Assembly: GCF_910592395.1 (NCBI RefSeq)
Contig: NC_088319.1
Location: 14,634,001 to 14,694,000 of the forward strand
Source of the DNA: Lineus longissimus
Lineage: Eukaryota; Nemertea; Pilidiophora; Heteronemertea; Lineidae
DNA: 60,000 bases
Reading direction: 5' to 3'
Below the pieces are notes generated by a model that saw only the letters and a program-made list of their open reading frames with translations, made no database searches and was not told the DNA's origin. Position numbers and translations under genes: made by a program. Shown here piece after piece: positions 22,601 to 37,600 of the stretch. The first letter of the stretch is position 1, and every line of letters begins with the position of its first letter.

Positions 22601-25600
22601 ACGTAGGAAGTACACCCAATCAAATTATTGAATGCCATGCGCATTGACTGTCGCCATTCTACGAAAACTCATTCCCCTGATCAATTGCCCGATTATTTGT
22701 CATCTTATCTGTCCGAGTCTCGAGTGGTTGCACGTGTGCCATAGAAACTTCGATAAAATCTGATCGAATCAAATCGTCTAGAATTGCTGAAAGTGATTTT
22801 GGTATCAAATGGCAAATCCCTTTATCTGCGTTTGAGTGATTGGCTGGTGGTATAAGATGTAAGATTAATGCTGGTGCATCCTATAAGTCATGTTTGACAT
22901 TTTGTTATGGGTGCATTTTCTGCTGCTCCAGCTCTGCCTCTCCTAAGACCGATGTTGGTACATACGTGTATTCTCAAATCTGGACTTTTTTTCAAATCGC
23001 CAATAATTGGAGGTCTGTTTACAAGGCATTTGTAGCTTTGCCTTCTAAAACTTGTTTAGGAGGGTTCGGCTGGACCGAAACATCATCATCAAATCAAAGC
23101 CCAACATCATCTAAATTGATATGACATTGGTGGTAGCCCACACTCCATATCATATATCTATCTGTTGAGGGAAGGGAACATGCCTTGGAGCAAAACTTAA
23201 AGCATCTTCAAAGCATGTTTCCAAGGCCTGGAGGGTACAGTTAGGTCAAGTTCTTTCTGTACCTCTTGCCTGAAATCTAATTAAAAAGTTGCAAGTCTCG
23301 GTGCTCTTCTTAGGGGATCCCACATTCCTGGTAGTGGCAAAGTTTTTTATTGTAAACCACTCATCAGAACTCGTCAAAAAAACGTTAAGAAGAAAAAGAA
23401 AAAATGATAGAAATGGCTCCAGTTCTCTCAGAAACACTTGATTGCCCTGTCAATGAAAATACAATAGTCGTAGCTTACATAGTCCAGGTGAAGTCAGTTT
23501 CGCATTGATAGTTGCTTTAAAAAAATATATATGAAAGAATGTAATGGGCTGTTTAATGGTTTTCGTCTCGGTGTGTTCCAGGTAAAAGGATGAGTTTTGT
23601 GAAGCAACATCCTCATATCTTTGAGGAAGACACGAATAATGGAAACAAAACAGATTGCTGTCTGGTTGAATGGCACCTTCGTTTTTTGATTAGTTGAAAG
23701 TGGTTATGTAGTATCTGCGAATTGACAGGGGTAACATCCCGATTACCCAACCTGGAGAAGTTATGTTTCCTTCCAAATCACTGCTTCTATGTAGACTAAC
23801 TTGTTAGAAGAGTTACGCCAAACAGGTTGATGTTGTTGAAAAAGCAAATTTGGTGTTTGAAGGGTACTCCAGACCAGTTCTTCGCCCTGAAGGTGGACAT
23901 GCATGTTTAGATCTGTGAAAAATCTCAATGATATAGTTCCCAAAAGTGGGGGCCCTTTCTGCTACCATTCTCGTTGAAGACACATTTTTCAAGGGATGTG
24001 ATTCAAATAGTTGTAGGAGAGGGGGCTTGACGTATGGGTCTCATCAACCATGTCCACTTTCTTACATGCTGTTCGTAGAGTTTTACAGTGGAATCAATTG
24101 TTGCTGAAATAGTTTTGCTTTGAGAAATGAAAAAGAACTGGTTGCAAGAGGATACTACTTTGCTGATTCTGATACCACGTGCTCCATACTTGTGCCGAAC
24201 TGCTGTTGTCAGATGCCAGCAGGGGATCAAAACCTAAAGTGATCTTGCGCAGACTTCCTGCAGTGCTGTACTCACATACAATCGCGATTAAGTGGTGCAT
24301 TGTGGGAGAGAGAGGTCCTCGAGAGTTGCGCATTGACGCGATCTTGTCTTGAGACTGTCGAGATGATGGCCCATTGTTGATTTGTCGATATGTCTTCAGA
24401 TGGAGTGGGAGGGAGTGTTCAACACACTTGAGCCATTTTGTTGACTCGTACTCAGCTTCATGTAATGGCTTTCCCTTTCTCTACGTTGGCTTTAAATTGC
24501 ATTCATGCATGATTCGATGCTTTCATCTTATTGAGCCACCAATAAAAGCTTCTAAAGAGTGCTTCAGTGCTTTGCTTCTAAGTATGAGAAAGCAAAGATT
24601 TGAGGTGTTCTTGACAATGGGTTGGTTTTCAACTACTATGAAAGCATGTACACAAGGTTATATGATCTCAAAAATAAGATCCATGTCTTCTTGAAGAGCT
24701 ACTGATGCCTAAGGACTATACGTCTTGATTAATTTGAAATATTTGAATGGAAGAAACGTAATTCGCATTCACATTAGTCTTCATCAAGTCATGCACTCCG
24801 ACAAGATACTGTAGGCAATCTGATTTAGTGTTGTTGATCATTGAAGAGCATGATAGATTTGAAAAATTTCCTGATTTGTGTGTTGTTGAGGTTTATGGGG
24901 ATGCTGTATGGATTTATGTTTTAACAATAAAGGAGTGTTTGTGTCAGTAGGGTGACTTGTAAGTGAGTTTGGTGAAGCGCCGAGCAAGCGTGTGATTTAA
25001 ATCACTGTGACAGGAGTATAAAATATTTACCTAGAAATGCTGTCAGGCACTTCAGTATCTCTGTGGTATTATTGAAGTCCTTTCCTGTACCGGAATGCTC
25101 CTTATGGACGTGCAACCCATCACAGCTTCTTAAAAAAGCCGTTCCCCAAAGTGCAGGATCAATTTGTGTGGCATCGGTACAAGACTAAGAGACATGGCAT
25201 CTGCCAATAGCTTATGATTGCAACATTTATTAGTTCCGATGCAACCACTTATGTCGTCTGTACGAGATGTCATCCAAATGGCTACAGGATGGAGAGATTC
25301 GACAGAAAGTGAACATGAGGACATGTAAGATGCTCATCTCAGTCACTGTTGCCATATTAGAGACTTGTGCGGGACGAAAATGGCACTCTGTTTTGCCGAA
25401 TGACAACCGTTTGTCAATACTTTGACAGATTCTAGCATTCCGCGTAGAGATTTTTGGTATTCCGCATGTAGTCTAGCTCTGTCATATGAAGCTGTATCAT
25501 ACTAATGTGCACTGAATATCAAACTGAGTGGTTGGTTTGAAGATGTATGGGTATATAGTGCATCAATATGGGTGTGGTCACCTTCACAGGTTATCAACTT

Positions 25601-28600
25601 TTTTTGTGGAAGTGAGATACTATGCCTTTACTAACATTACACAGAGTGAATATCTGTATACTAGGCTAACTAGCTAATATTGTATGGAGTTTAAGTAGAT
25701 ATTTTGAGGATTCGACCCTGGTCAGAAGGCGAATACAGGTCTTCCGCTGACATTGGTGTGAGAATCAACATGCATGAATAGAAGCAATCAGTGGTTAATG
25801 GGACGCACAAATAGCAATATGGAAGAATCAACAAAGTAGATATTAACAGGATCAGTAGAACTGACCGTATTGTGGGTCGTCAAAAGAAGGGATGGGCAGA
25901 CGAGAAGTACAAACATTGGGCACTTTCTTCCACTCACGTTTACTGCAATTGACTGCAGATTTGTTTCTATTTCTGTGTAGCAATGTAGAGTAGAACCTCT
26001 CTATTAAGGACACCTTGAGGCTGGCATACTGTCCTTATTAGAGAGGTGTCCCGATTACAGAAGTCAAATTGTATGGAAACAACCTATTTTGGCCCCAAAC
26101 CTCTGTCCATAGTTGAGAGGGTGTCCTGCTAAGAGAGGTATCCGTGAAGGGAGTTTCCACTGTATATGAGGTTTGAGTAAGTTTGTGTTGACTGACTGGG
26201 GCTTTGGAAATTTCATAAATGTCTGGTACATCAAAAGAAGGAAGATGTGTGTAATGTACCGTGTGTTTATAAAGATATTGACTCATTGCAAGTATGTTGA
26301 AAGATGTGGGAGCAGCTGAACTAACATGTTCCTAAATAGAAAACCGGGATGTCTGGGGAAAACTTTTGAATAGGTGCACTGAAATAATACCAAGCAAACT
26401 TAAAAAGAAGTTGTTGAATAATTTTTAAACTTTTATGACCAACATCGTGCTATGTTTCAACTGCGTCTGCTGCGGAGGTTTTGTAGCGCTGGGTGTTGGT
26501 TCCAGGCATTTTGTAGTTTGTTGGGGGAGAGGCTGAAATCCTGACATAAAGTTCTTCCTCATTGCACTGAGTCTTGATAGCAAATATTGGAAAGTGATAA
26601 CCAAATCTCTACTCTCTCTAAAATGTTTTCTGCAATGAGTTTTCAGTGATCCTTCGTGCATGTAATGTACATCTCCTGCATACACAGTTATACATAGCTG
26701 ACCATGAAACATAAACATTTCAGTGTGACCATGATTTTTTCTGTTGAGGACTTCACAGCGACCATGAAACGCGTCAATATTTTCAATAGAAATAGCCTTT
26801 GTTGATGCGGTTGGTTCCTCTACAAGTCCTAACAAATGGCTCGAGAGTGAGAAAAAAGTTGTCAGGAGGGGGCTGTTTTTAGAATAAATATGAAATTTTT
26901 GCTCATGGTAATAAAATATACATTAGCACGCAGTTTGCCAGGAATATTTCTACCAGTGGGTTCTCCAGGTTATTTGTTCTTGATAAACATGAACAAAATC
27001 ATCTTGACAGGTCGTATTTTGTTGGGGCTGCACTCTCGCTTCCTATATTTCTTAATCCACTTCTCCGACTACCTCAGTAGATATCTTCTTGATACAACTT
27101 CATAAAGAAACAAAAAAATAATTCCTTTGATGTTCCAAGAAGTTTTTCATGCTGAAAAGCGTTGTCTCATAAGTGATAGGTGGCAAATATTTACAGGATG
27201 TTTCAAGCTGAATAAAAACATTGGATAACTTCCTAAAGGTGATGATCCATTACCCAAAAGAGCAGAAAAAAACACATTTGGCAAATAGTCAGATCTTACC
27301 TGGGCTATACATACGCCTCAAGAGCCAAGAACTAGAAAAACCTCTATGAGTGCTTGGATGACATCTTAGGAACAAATGTTTAAAATGCTTCTCATGTCAT
27401 CATTGTTTTTCAAACAACACGTTTGGAATGGATCTTGTTAGATGTTTATAAAACTTCTATTTTAGAGTTGTTTTCTTTTAATAAAAGTAGATTATTTTCT
27501 TGCAGTGACGATATTCCTGAAACAAGATACAAAATTCTTCAATTTTTTCTGCATTATTCTGAGTAAACTTGCACTTTTTTGACTCCTTTGACTCCTTTTC
27601 TTCGAGGAAAAGTGGATTTTACTTTTTTCATTGGATTTGACAGTTGGCCAGACAGATTAAAGTATTTCTTGTTAAAATCGGCCAAGTTTATGTTGATCTT
27701 TGCGTCACCCGAGAGAATAAGGTAAACATGAAAAGGGTAAAAAATGAAAGATTGGTATGCATAGGCCCTTAATCTAAAAAGCCAGGTCGAGCATGATGTC
27801 AGAACAAAACAACGATGCCTTATTCTAAGCCATACTCAGAAGAGGAGATAGCCTAGAACAACCAGGTCAGCAACGTGTAAGCACCAATCTAGCACCTGAG
27901 CTGCCCACAGGCCTGGCGATCACCTGCCAACATTAATATTTTTTGTTGGTTAAGTATGCTCATCCAGTGTTATGCCAGTTCTACCCATGGCCTCGCCACC
28001 AGTACCCCTCCTCTTGGTGGCAAAAAACTGCACCATGCTGAGCCAAAACTGCATTGACTTACAAAAAAACATGGTGGTTGCGGAGGTTTACCTGAATGAT
28101 GCTATCATTCAAACAGGCAATCTATTGTTTCAATAGATCACTTGACCTAAAACTCATCCATTCCACGAGCTAATAATGAATGTTCTCCATGCACCACAAT
28201 ATATCTGCCAGGAATAGACAGAAAATCGGTGAGCTAGTGATTTTTCTTTCATTGAAGGATGTACTTTACCGCTTAGTATGAATGAAATGAATATATCTAC
28301 AAAAAAATTATATGTTTTTTTTTGTGTACTGAATATTACAAGTTCAACATCTAGTCTACATGTATGCATCATGATATCAAATGATACTGGGTATACTACT
28401 TAAGGTCTCTTACAGGTCAATCAGTGCAAAGCCATTTACTAATTAGCAATAACCAGTGTACTTCTTTAAGAAAGGTGATGATGGTTGTTCAAAACTGAAT
28501 TGTGTCCTATGTGTGCCTATTATGTGTCCTCAAGGATTCCGATGACATTTTAATGTCATCGGAATCCTTGTTGTAATTGTAATTGAGTAATCATTGTAAT

Positions 28601-31600
28601 TGAGTAAGCACAATAGGATAGTGATAGTGCCTCAGTTTATAGAGCACTTTCCTTAAAGTTGGGTTTTTAGTCTGATAGGTCTTCATCCAACTTTAACCAC
28701 AGTCTATCCTGACCTTTCAGTAGAACCCAGCTGAGCTGCTCAATCTGTGGATTCTTCACTTAGTAAAACCACACTAGCTTTGTGCAACTTCCACCAACTT
28801 TTAACCAATAAGACTGAAATGTTGTCAAACATGACTGACTATTGCCTGAAATAACTGACTTCTTTCAAATATTCATGCATTTCAAGCCAGTTTATGCAAG
28901 ATGATATATAGTGAAAGTGATGTGATGTCTTGCACCTCTATGTAGTGTGGGTTAAAAAACATAACAACATAAATCATGGTGAAAGTTCGTTGAGATGGTT
29001 TAGAACATTTCACCTGGTAAAAGTGGATCATATTTAGATAATCCATCAATGTTAACAGCCCTGGGAGATATATTTTCATGCTAAGGAACCAAAGATTGAT
29101 GCACGTTTAGCAAGAAAATGCAAGGGGTATTAGTTCTTGTTTGTGGAAGAATTTTAGGATGGCCATGGGGAGATACCAATAGTTGAAGGAAAACAGTGGT
29201 CTTTAATCACGCCAGCAACTATTTAAGAATATATCAATTAGCCGGAAAGTAGCAGTAAATTGCAGGTATATTTACAGTTAGAAATCAGCAATTCTCCTTG
29301 GCAATAACTTGTCCCAGGCAATTACGTTGGCAAGGTGTTATGGGGGAGGTAGTGTTGAAAGCGTGAAAAAATAAACATAAGAGAAAGTAGAAAGAACTCT
29401 AGGATGTTTATCAGACAGGCGAGGGCGGGTTGTTGCCAATCGAGCTATCACCCTTCACTCTGCTGGTTCGACTTCTTGAGTTGATATTGCGGAATGATCT
29501 GTCGAAAAGACAGAATGCAATGGATTTTTGACTATTACTGACGAACAGCTTTTACACGCCACCACTTTACTGACAAACTAGTCAAAACAAAGATAGGCCT
29601 TTACGTATGTTGAACACGCCTGCTGCCGTCATAGTGTGTTGGTGTTTGTATAGAACATGTTCCTCAGAACCCTCTCGGCAGGACTGCTCTATGATAAATC
29701 AAAAACGTTGGAGATTAGGACAACATAGCCTTGGGAAGGGTAGGCCTTGTAGTCAGAAGGCCTACGTAGGTCCAGGCTTAAAAGAAGGTAATGGCTAAAG
29801 AAGCTAACGGCTAGTTTTCTTAGGGGCTTTTACAGGCCATTTATTTTTTTAAGGATCCTTCGAACACCTACAAATGTAGTAGAATTTCGTATTTGGCATT
29901 GAATAGAATGACATCCCCCTGGACGAATCTGTGATCCCAAAGCTCATTCAGCTTAGATTCCTCCCAAAAGCATGATACGAAATAAGAACTATTGGTAATG
30001 AAATTAATGATACGATGCAATCTGAGTCTGTCGGCCGACAGTCTCAGCAAATTGTGGGCAGCTACATAACCATTCTTATCTAATCCATCAGATAGATTTA
30101 TTGGAAATCACTTTAAAGTTGTGTCAATCTCTTGTGTCAATCACATTGTGGATGTTGTCATTTTTAGAACTGATTTGTCAGTTGGGATTGATTTTGTAAT
30201 GAATTTAGCTAAGAAGTTGTCTTCTGATTGAAAGGTGACCGAAGTAATTACGTTTCCTTGATTAATGTGCCAATGACTTCTAAGATTCAACTGATCCAAC
30301 ATTGCTGATCCAGTGGGGTGAAAATGTAAAAAAGAAGTGGAGGCAAAAGTCAGCCTTCATATTCTTCTATCTGTTGGGATATTGGTGTGAAATGTTGGAC
30401 TAGAAGTGAGAAGTAACATCTGCCTCTACAGGGGTGTAGCTAGCTAGGTCTAATTTTGAAAATAGTAGTCCATACAAATAATCGTTTGTTAGGCCTTTCT
30501 CCAAAACGTTAAGGGTAAATTGGTACCTAATGACAAGTAAAAACGAAAAAGTTTTAGCTTTCAATGTTTTCAAATAACAAGGAACAGAAAGCAGTCGGTA
30601 GACTTCAGTTGGGGCTCAATAGCGCACATATACGGAAAATATTATTTCAAGGGGTTTCGGTCATAAAGTGCTTTACAAGATTAAATTAAGTGTAAACCGA
30701 GAGGATGAAATTCTGTGAAAGGATCTGTCATACTGCTGACCACTCTGTCAAATGCTTGGCCTATTTTCACACAAGGGTATAGTACATAGTCATCAAATTC
30801 ATATTAAAATCATAAATAGCTGAGCCCACCGACAAAGTCTCGGTATAAGATAATTTATTAAGCCGGTCATCAATTTTATAAGGTAAACAATAAGGTTAGA
30901 TAGTCTCACTTGTTGACCAAGCGTGTGTTCAAATTCTGTGTGGTCATTTTCTATATTTCAGAGACATGTTAGGGACAATCTGGTGAAAGCGTCCAATTCA
31001 GGCTAACATTGACTCAACTTATGTTCATGTTGCAGTACTCGATGTACAGTGTGTCAAGCTGAAATAATGGTCAAAGTATGGTTGGATTCAACATTCTAAT
31101 GGTTGAACTCTAGTGGTCACCACACACCATCAACATTTGAATTTGACCAAAACTTTAGAATTCACAGCAAAATCCATTGTTGCGTGGAAGGAAATAGGCT
31201 TTTGAGGGTCCAATATCTCAATATAAAGAGCCTTTGCTCACTCAATATTGCATTGGAGGACTTCAGACCACAACCCGGGCCAACTCCTCAGTATCGCATG
31301 CATGATGTATACTAATACGTATGATTATCAGTAGAAAACGAAAGCGCCCAGGATGAGTTGACGACAATGAAATAATTGCCAGTGATGTCATCCGTTCGAG
31401 ATGATGTCAGCCCTTGTATGTATTCTCTGCCTAATTAGGCTGATTTAAGGACCGATCCAGACAAGACATATATGCACAGTTCAAGAAAATGAACACTTGA
31501 GAGTGTGATTGGTTCGTAACTTGTTACATCTTTCATGTTGATGGCGCCTACCATACTTAATTTTGTCGCCGAAACCGGAACATTTTCACATTTTCATATG

Positions 31601-34600
31601 TTTTTATGGAACAATGTGCTTTGTATCACAAATAATGAGTCGGCTTTCTTGGAAACTAATTTTTTCAAAGTCGAAGTTCATCATGATATGATAAGCTAAA
31701 TTACAGTGAAATAATGAGATAGATGTGATGAGATGATTTTTTGCACATTACCAAAACTCTGATTATTGATGACGTTGTTCCGTCCCTGCTTGGATTCGCT
31801 GGCCATAGCCTCCGGTGGCGAATTGAAAATACCTTGTGCTATATCCATGCATTTTGAAAGATGTCACAAGGCACCCAGAATGACATTTGAACTCCTGCAG
31901 CGATGATTAGCACAAAGGGTTCCAATAGGCTGGCCAGGCGGCTTGCTCTTTGACATCACATAAGTCACAATCCCGTTCTATAAAAAAACTCAAGAAGGAC
32001 ATTTTCGAGAAGGGCTGAAGCCTCTTGACTACAGGGAGGACACTTTACTACGGCTGTTGTGAAAAATTGTCATTTGAAGGGGGGTGATCTACAGAAATCT
32101 TCAGGTGTTACAAGCGCTAACAACCCGGGACCCTCTGGTAGAAATTCCTTTGAACAAAAGCTAGTTGAATTTGAATAAAAGAGACAGATAAAATGATCTC
32201 AATTATTTCTGTTGAAGAATTTTAAATTGTCCGTTTTCTTTGAATTTTTTTTCTGGCCACCAATTGAATTATCTCAAAAAGCTACTATTTTTGTCCAGGA
32301 ATTTTGAATTGTACCCTTTTCATTAAACTTAACTTGAAGTGTATTTGACCACAAATTGATGCTAAAGGTAAAAAATGATGACAAAAAACGCCATTATTTG
32401 TGTGAACACATTCTAAATTGCCCGGTTTTGTCAGATGAAAAAATACTGCTCACAGTCCTGATATCCTGCAATTTTCACGTCACTTTAGAATGCTTCTTAA
32501 TAACCTGAGCGTTTTGTCATATTGTGTCCTGACAGTTCATGCCCTCTTGACCCCCCAGAAATTGCACCCCTTCATCTCGAGGTTGTGCAAAACGTTACCT
32601 TAAATTAGACACACGAGTATCTATTTTCAAACTTCTTCATGGAGGGTCCTCAAATTCTGATCTGTTGTCTGTGTAATTTGGCCATAAGTGGTATTTCTTT
32701 AACCAAATAACCCTTCTAATAAAATGATAATTCTTAATGATATATGATTATTCTGTCTCACAGGAGAAAATTTGACAAATTGTTGTGTGAAGTTTTAGGG
32801 GGTCCCGTATATACACAACATGAATCCAGGGCAGCAGTATACCTTTTTTCACATTTTCACCGAGAAAAAAAGTTGTTCGGTAACTAGGGCTTAGGTTTTT
32901 ACCTTCCAAGAATGTTTCTGTGTTTCTTAGCGTTAACCCTTTTTGACCTATTTCAAGATAACACACCATTTATAAGATTAAACGCCTTTCTTTTCGATTC
33001 CTGGAAAGGTAATCCCACCACTTGTATTGATATGGTTAAAATCCAAGGATAATCCACAGATTATTTGATGTCAACAATAGGAAATGCTTGGAAAAGCTAC
33101 CAAAACTGTAATATAACAATCTACAAAACAGCAAGGACTCATTTAAGTGCGATATTGCCTACTTTGCTTCTGATACCCCAAATTATGTTATATTATAGAA
33201 GTGTTAATAACTTCTAATTAGTTTGAACAAGTCCTTGAGCAAAGCGCTTGACTGCCGCCTCCGCTTTGGGCCACATTTTAGCTCCACCCTTGCCATGTTT
33301 GGTGAGATAACCAATACCTCCAGTTCGGTATCAATTCCTTAGCTGAAAGTTCCAGGGCTCGAAATCATGTAACCAACTTTGAAGCGAAGTTTGACTTTAG
33401 CGTTTAGTCCTAAATCAGTTAAAAGTGATACAATCTGACGTCACTTTTAAAAGAGATACCAGCAAAGTGCCCAAATCCACTCCCAACATTTACACTGGAT
33501 TATGAAGGAAATACATAACAAACAACACAGAAAGAGTCATAGTGATTCCAAACATTAAAGTTAAGATTGGCGTGTTGTGTTCGGAGGGTTTCTGTTTTCA
33601 AATCAAGTAACCAACAGGAAATAAACCATATTGACCAACGCATTGTTTATTTGGCATTTTTGCCCGAACTAATATGTCGCTTGTGGTCAAAATGTCGTGA
33701 ACCCCAGCTTGCAAATGAGAGAATTTTGCAAAGGTCATGATGAAAATCCTTCTCTTGGTAAAAAACAATTTAGTCCAACCAGTAAAGATATTTAGTCCTA
33801 CTGTCAATTGAGAAAGTTATATGCTTTCTTGCTTTTCCTGACCTTAATTAAGCTAATCGCCTCCTTCGCTAAATACTTTTATTAGCGCTTAAGGCCCTTT
33901 TAGACTTGAGGGGATTGACTAAGTTTATTTTGACTTTCCTTCCCCCTCACTGTGAGTAACACTTTCGGAGAAATTAGTCCTTAAAGGTTTGCGGTAGTTT
34001 AGTATGAAAAGGTTTTTGTTTCTTTTATACTTTAGTCCAATTTTCATGTCAAAGTCTATGCAGACTAAACAAGTTGGAAATCTCAGTGCAACCCGCAGTG
34101 GTGACATTATCTGGTCAAACATGACATTACCCCCAGATGTATTTCCCTCATGCTGGCAGGTTTAGGAGGAATATTACAACTTTCTTCAGATTGCTTGAAA
34201 AGGAATCATGCACGAGCAGTCCTGCCTCTCCCCTGATCGTGTGCGTTCGGAGTGTAATTTCATTTACATCAGCAAAAATGAAACGTGTTGTAATAGCACA
34301 TGTAGGTTTTTTGGCAGTATATTTCATTACTGCCGATATAATCATTTCAATTGCCACAAACAAGCTTTCAACAAAAACAAGTTACTATGACCATTATCAA
34401 GTCTGGGTCATTAATTCAATCAAGTTGGTTCTGGCAGGTCAGGTGGGGCTTGATAATATCATTACAGCACACCGAGTATTGTAAATCAGCTGCTCTTTTT
34501 ATGCTTTTTCACGTTTTTTCAACGTTTTGCTACACAGCACGAGATTTGTTGACTTGACAGACAAGCCAGGTACAACCACCAGCGACGTCACTTTTTGATG

Positions 34601-37600
34601 ACAGATTGATTTCAACTTAAATGTCTCATATCGCAACATCCATGTTCAGAGTCTTGGTGGCATCATGATTCACTTATGTTTTCATGGTTCTTTTCGACTT
34701 ACGGTGTGTACTAGATATAGGAAAACATCAAGCCTATTTCATGATGTGGCCTTGTCTTGTCACCAGCAAGAGTAATTGAGTTGACATGATCTTACTGAAT
34801 CAATTCGAGAACTAATACACTGTGTCATATTATTGCAATAATTATAATAACACAAATTTCTCCAATTCGTGACAAAACACGAGTAGGTCATGACATAGTC
34901 TGAACGCAAGTACAGAATGTTTCATTTTCTAGACATTGACGCTGCGCAGTTTGTTAGTCAGGGCAAGTATTTATCATACTTTGATAATTTTGGGGCAATC
35001 ATCACAAAAAATGATTCAATTATTATACCAGAGTGTGACATTGCCTAAATTCCTATCCATGTATTCACAGACGATGGTATCCTAATGTGGTTTCTTGCTT
35101 TGCAATAGGATCACCATCTATCACAGACAAAATGCTTACTTTGGCTAATAAGAGGTTCAGTTACTGCGGTGGGCATATTACACTGACTCTTCCATTAGAT
35201 ATGACGTGCTGTGATTTATCCAGTATTCAGTGACTTGATTTCTCAAAAAATTTAAAGTTGTTTAGTCATTAAACGTTGTCTAAATGCTTTTTCCCCAGAA
35301 ATTAAAACCAGCTCTTATTTAACACTTACATACAATAGTCTGGAATTTAAAAATCATTGTCTACTAGGTTTTTCATTCCAACATACAGAAATACATGTCG
35401 TCTCAATGTCAAAAGAAGCAAATGACAGTTTTTATTTCAACGACTTTCTGAGTGGGCCTATTTAAAATCATTGAAAGAAGAAGTGGCATAGTTAAATGAT
35501 CATATCTGTGGTGTATAATAATACCAACATACTCAGAATTTCATTATAATGTGTTTTTTTAATATTATTGTTCTTTCTCTTCTTATTAACTTATTTGCTG
35601 AGATATGCTACTAGTTATAGTCACATATTTGGGTCGCAAATTTTTTTCTCGTTTTTTTCAACAATAGATCATAGATAGTCTGGATGCATACAATGTACAA
35701 TCGTCCTCCTCGCACAGCAAGTTAACCCATTGACTTTATGAATTCTTTATGTGGACCACCGCGAGTTTGCTGGATGTCTGCCACGTGGTTTTCTTTGACT
35801 GCTACTCAATGACGCTACGTCTTATAACTCTTTCAAACTTGCAGATGGATTTATCCTTGAATTCAGTACCGTAATAATTTAGACCATAAAACCTGGGTCC
35901 ATGGAGAACAGAAGGACTCGAAAAGTGACATCTCTCGGTTGCCTAGGTGATTTTATCGATCTTCTTAAAAGGAGGGGCGGTTTCATATTGTTCCGAAAAA
36001 TCCCACATGGCCACAACTTTCGGGTGATGGATCAATCTTGTTAAATTTGTGCTGCAATCTCGCGTGATGCGAGAATCATTGCGTACGGGACACCTCTGCA
36101 AAGATATAGAACAGAACTAATCTGATTTTGTTGTCCTGGGGTCTTGATTTTGCAATTAGTGTAAGATTCAGTACAAATTAATCACAGCCTCATTTAATAA
36201 CTACTGCCCTGGTAGGGACAACTTTCTCATCGAGGAAGTTTCTGCTGTTCACTTGCAGTTTGACATCAATATTTCAAGCATTGAAAGTTAAGTCATGAAC
36301 GAATGTCGGAGCATGTTTTATCACCGAGTGAAGTGCATTGCCAAAGGACACAAACAGAAGAGAGCATGAATCCGAAGGTCCTTGCAACACCAACATTAGA
36401 ATGTTATGGGTCCCTTATACAGCTCGGTTTTCAAGAAGAGCACAGCAAGCGCTGAACGAAAGCACCAAGTCCCATGTTAATTAGCATCTCATACCTCTTG
36501 CGTCAACTCCTTTCATAACCCATAACTACACCAAGGTCTTTTAACGCAACAAGTGCGTACGACTCTACTTATAATTACATGTACAATAACAGCAAAATTC
36601 CATATATTGATGTCCGTGCATTCCCTCGGGAGGTTTGGCGTGTTTTGCTACAATCTATGATGTTGCCCTCCCACTTCCGACGCCAAGAGCAAGGAATCTG
36701 ATGATGTAATCGCAGAGTTGTTTGAAACAACTCCATGAATATTTAACACTTCTCATTCCAGAGTAAATTGCTATGTCGAACTAATACGTGGGAATGCAAC
36801 TAATATCAGAAAGAATGAGGAAAGAGGAAATATTATTACAAAGATTATGCAACATGATTTTCTACCATTGACCCATCCAAAACTCTCCAAAGTATTCTTC
36901 AAATTTTCTGCCTCGCAAATAGTTACAAAGCACATAGTCAACTACCGAATGAATTTGTTGGCCCCTAATTTTAGCATTCTTTGCATCAGGTCCAAGATGA
37001 AAACAATCCACATCTCTTTCAATCCAATGTTTGAACGATTTTCTGCCCCATTTGCGACTTATCACAAGTAATTGCAGGATGGGCTTCTTTGAAAATTGTG
37101 TCTGGCCGATTAAACATGGAGGCAAATAGTGTCAAGTTATCTGAATTCTTTGCATTGAGATTTAAGTTTCTACAGAAAATTGTCATAATTGTAGGATTTG
37201 CTGCTATACATAGCATGATTTCTTGACACTGGACCCTTATTTGGTTGTCTTGTGGCTTACAGGAAATAGTTCAGTGGTTAGTCAGTGAAGGGGAAATTCC
37301 TGAAGTTACTTTGTTATCAGTTTTATCCACTGTCTGTTTAACCCCTGCCGGATGGTGGTGATCGAGTCAAAGGGGGCTAACAAGAGTCCATCAGAGAGAT
37401 TTTAAGAAAGTTTCCCGTGTAGAATATTCAGAGATTTATTTGCTAAATATTCTTTCCTTTTATCTTTTCAGGAGAGTGTGACAACAGTGTATGTTTTAAT
37501 GGTGGATCATGTACCGGTGATTTTAAATCCATGTGTAAATGTGCTCCGGGATTCCAAGGCCCGCGATGTCAATACGGTAAGGGGACATATTTAGATATTC

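Larger units (their letters stand above)
18822..37471 (+). other. MEGF6 intron 3 (18.6 kb)
   Basis: No exon of MEGF6 or another gene is supported. The phases of exons 3 and 4 match directly. Structures seen: inverted members of a TTAGGG-containing repeat (19553-19745), a MITE-like element (25986-26164), a perfect 40-bp palindrome (28531-28570) and one half of an inverted pair (36329-36420). The 136-codon minus frame at 26425-26835 shows no recognisable domain. Confidence 0.7.

Noticed and set aside
26425-26835. 136-codon minus-strand frame in MEGF6 intron 3
   Set aside because: A few frames of this length are expected by chance in 60 kb of AT-rich sequence, and no domain or splice signals are seen.
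28625-28720. tRNA-like stretch (CTCAGTTTATAGAGCA)
   Set aside because: It resembles an A box, but no B box or cloverleaf follows, so neither a tRNA nor a SINE can be supported.
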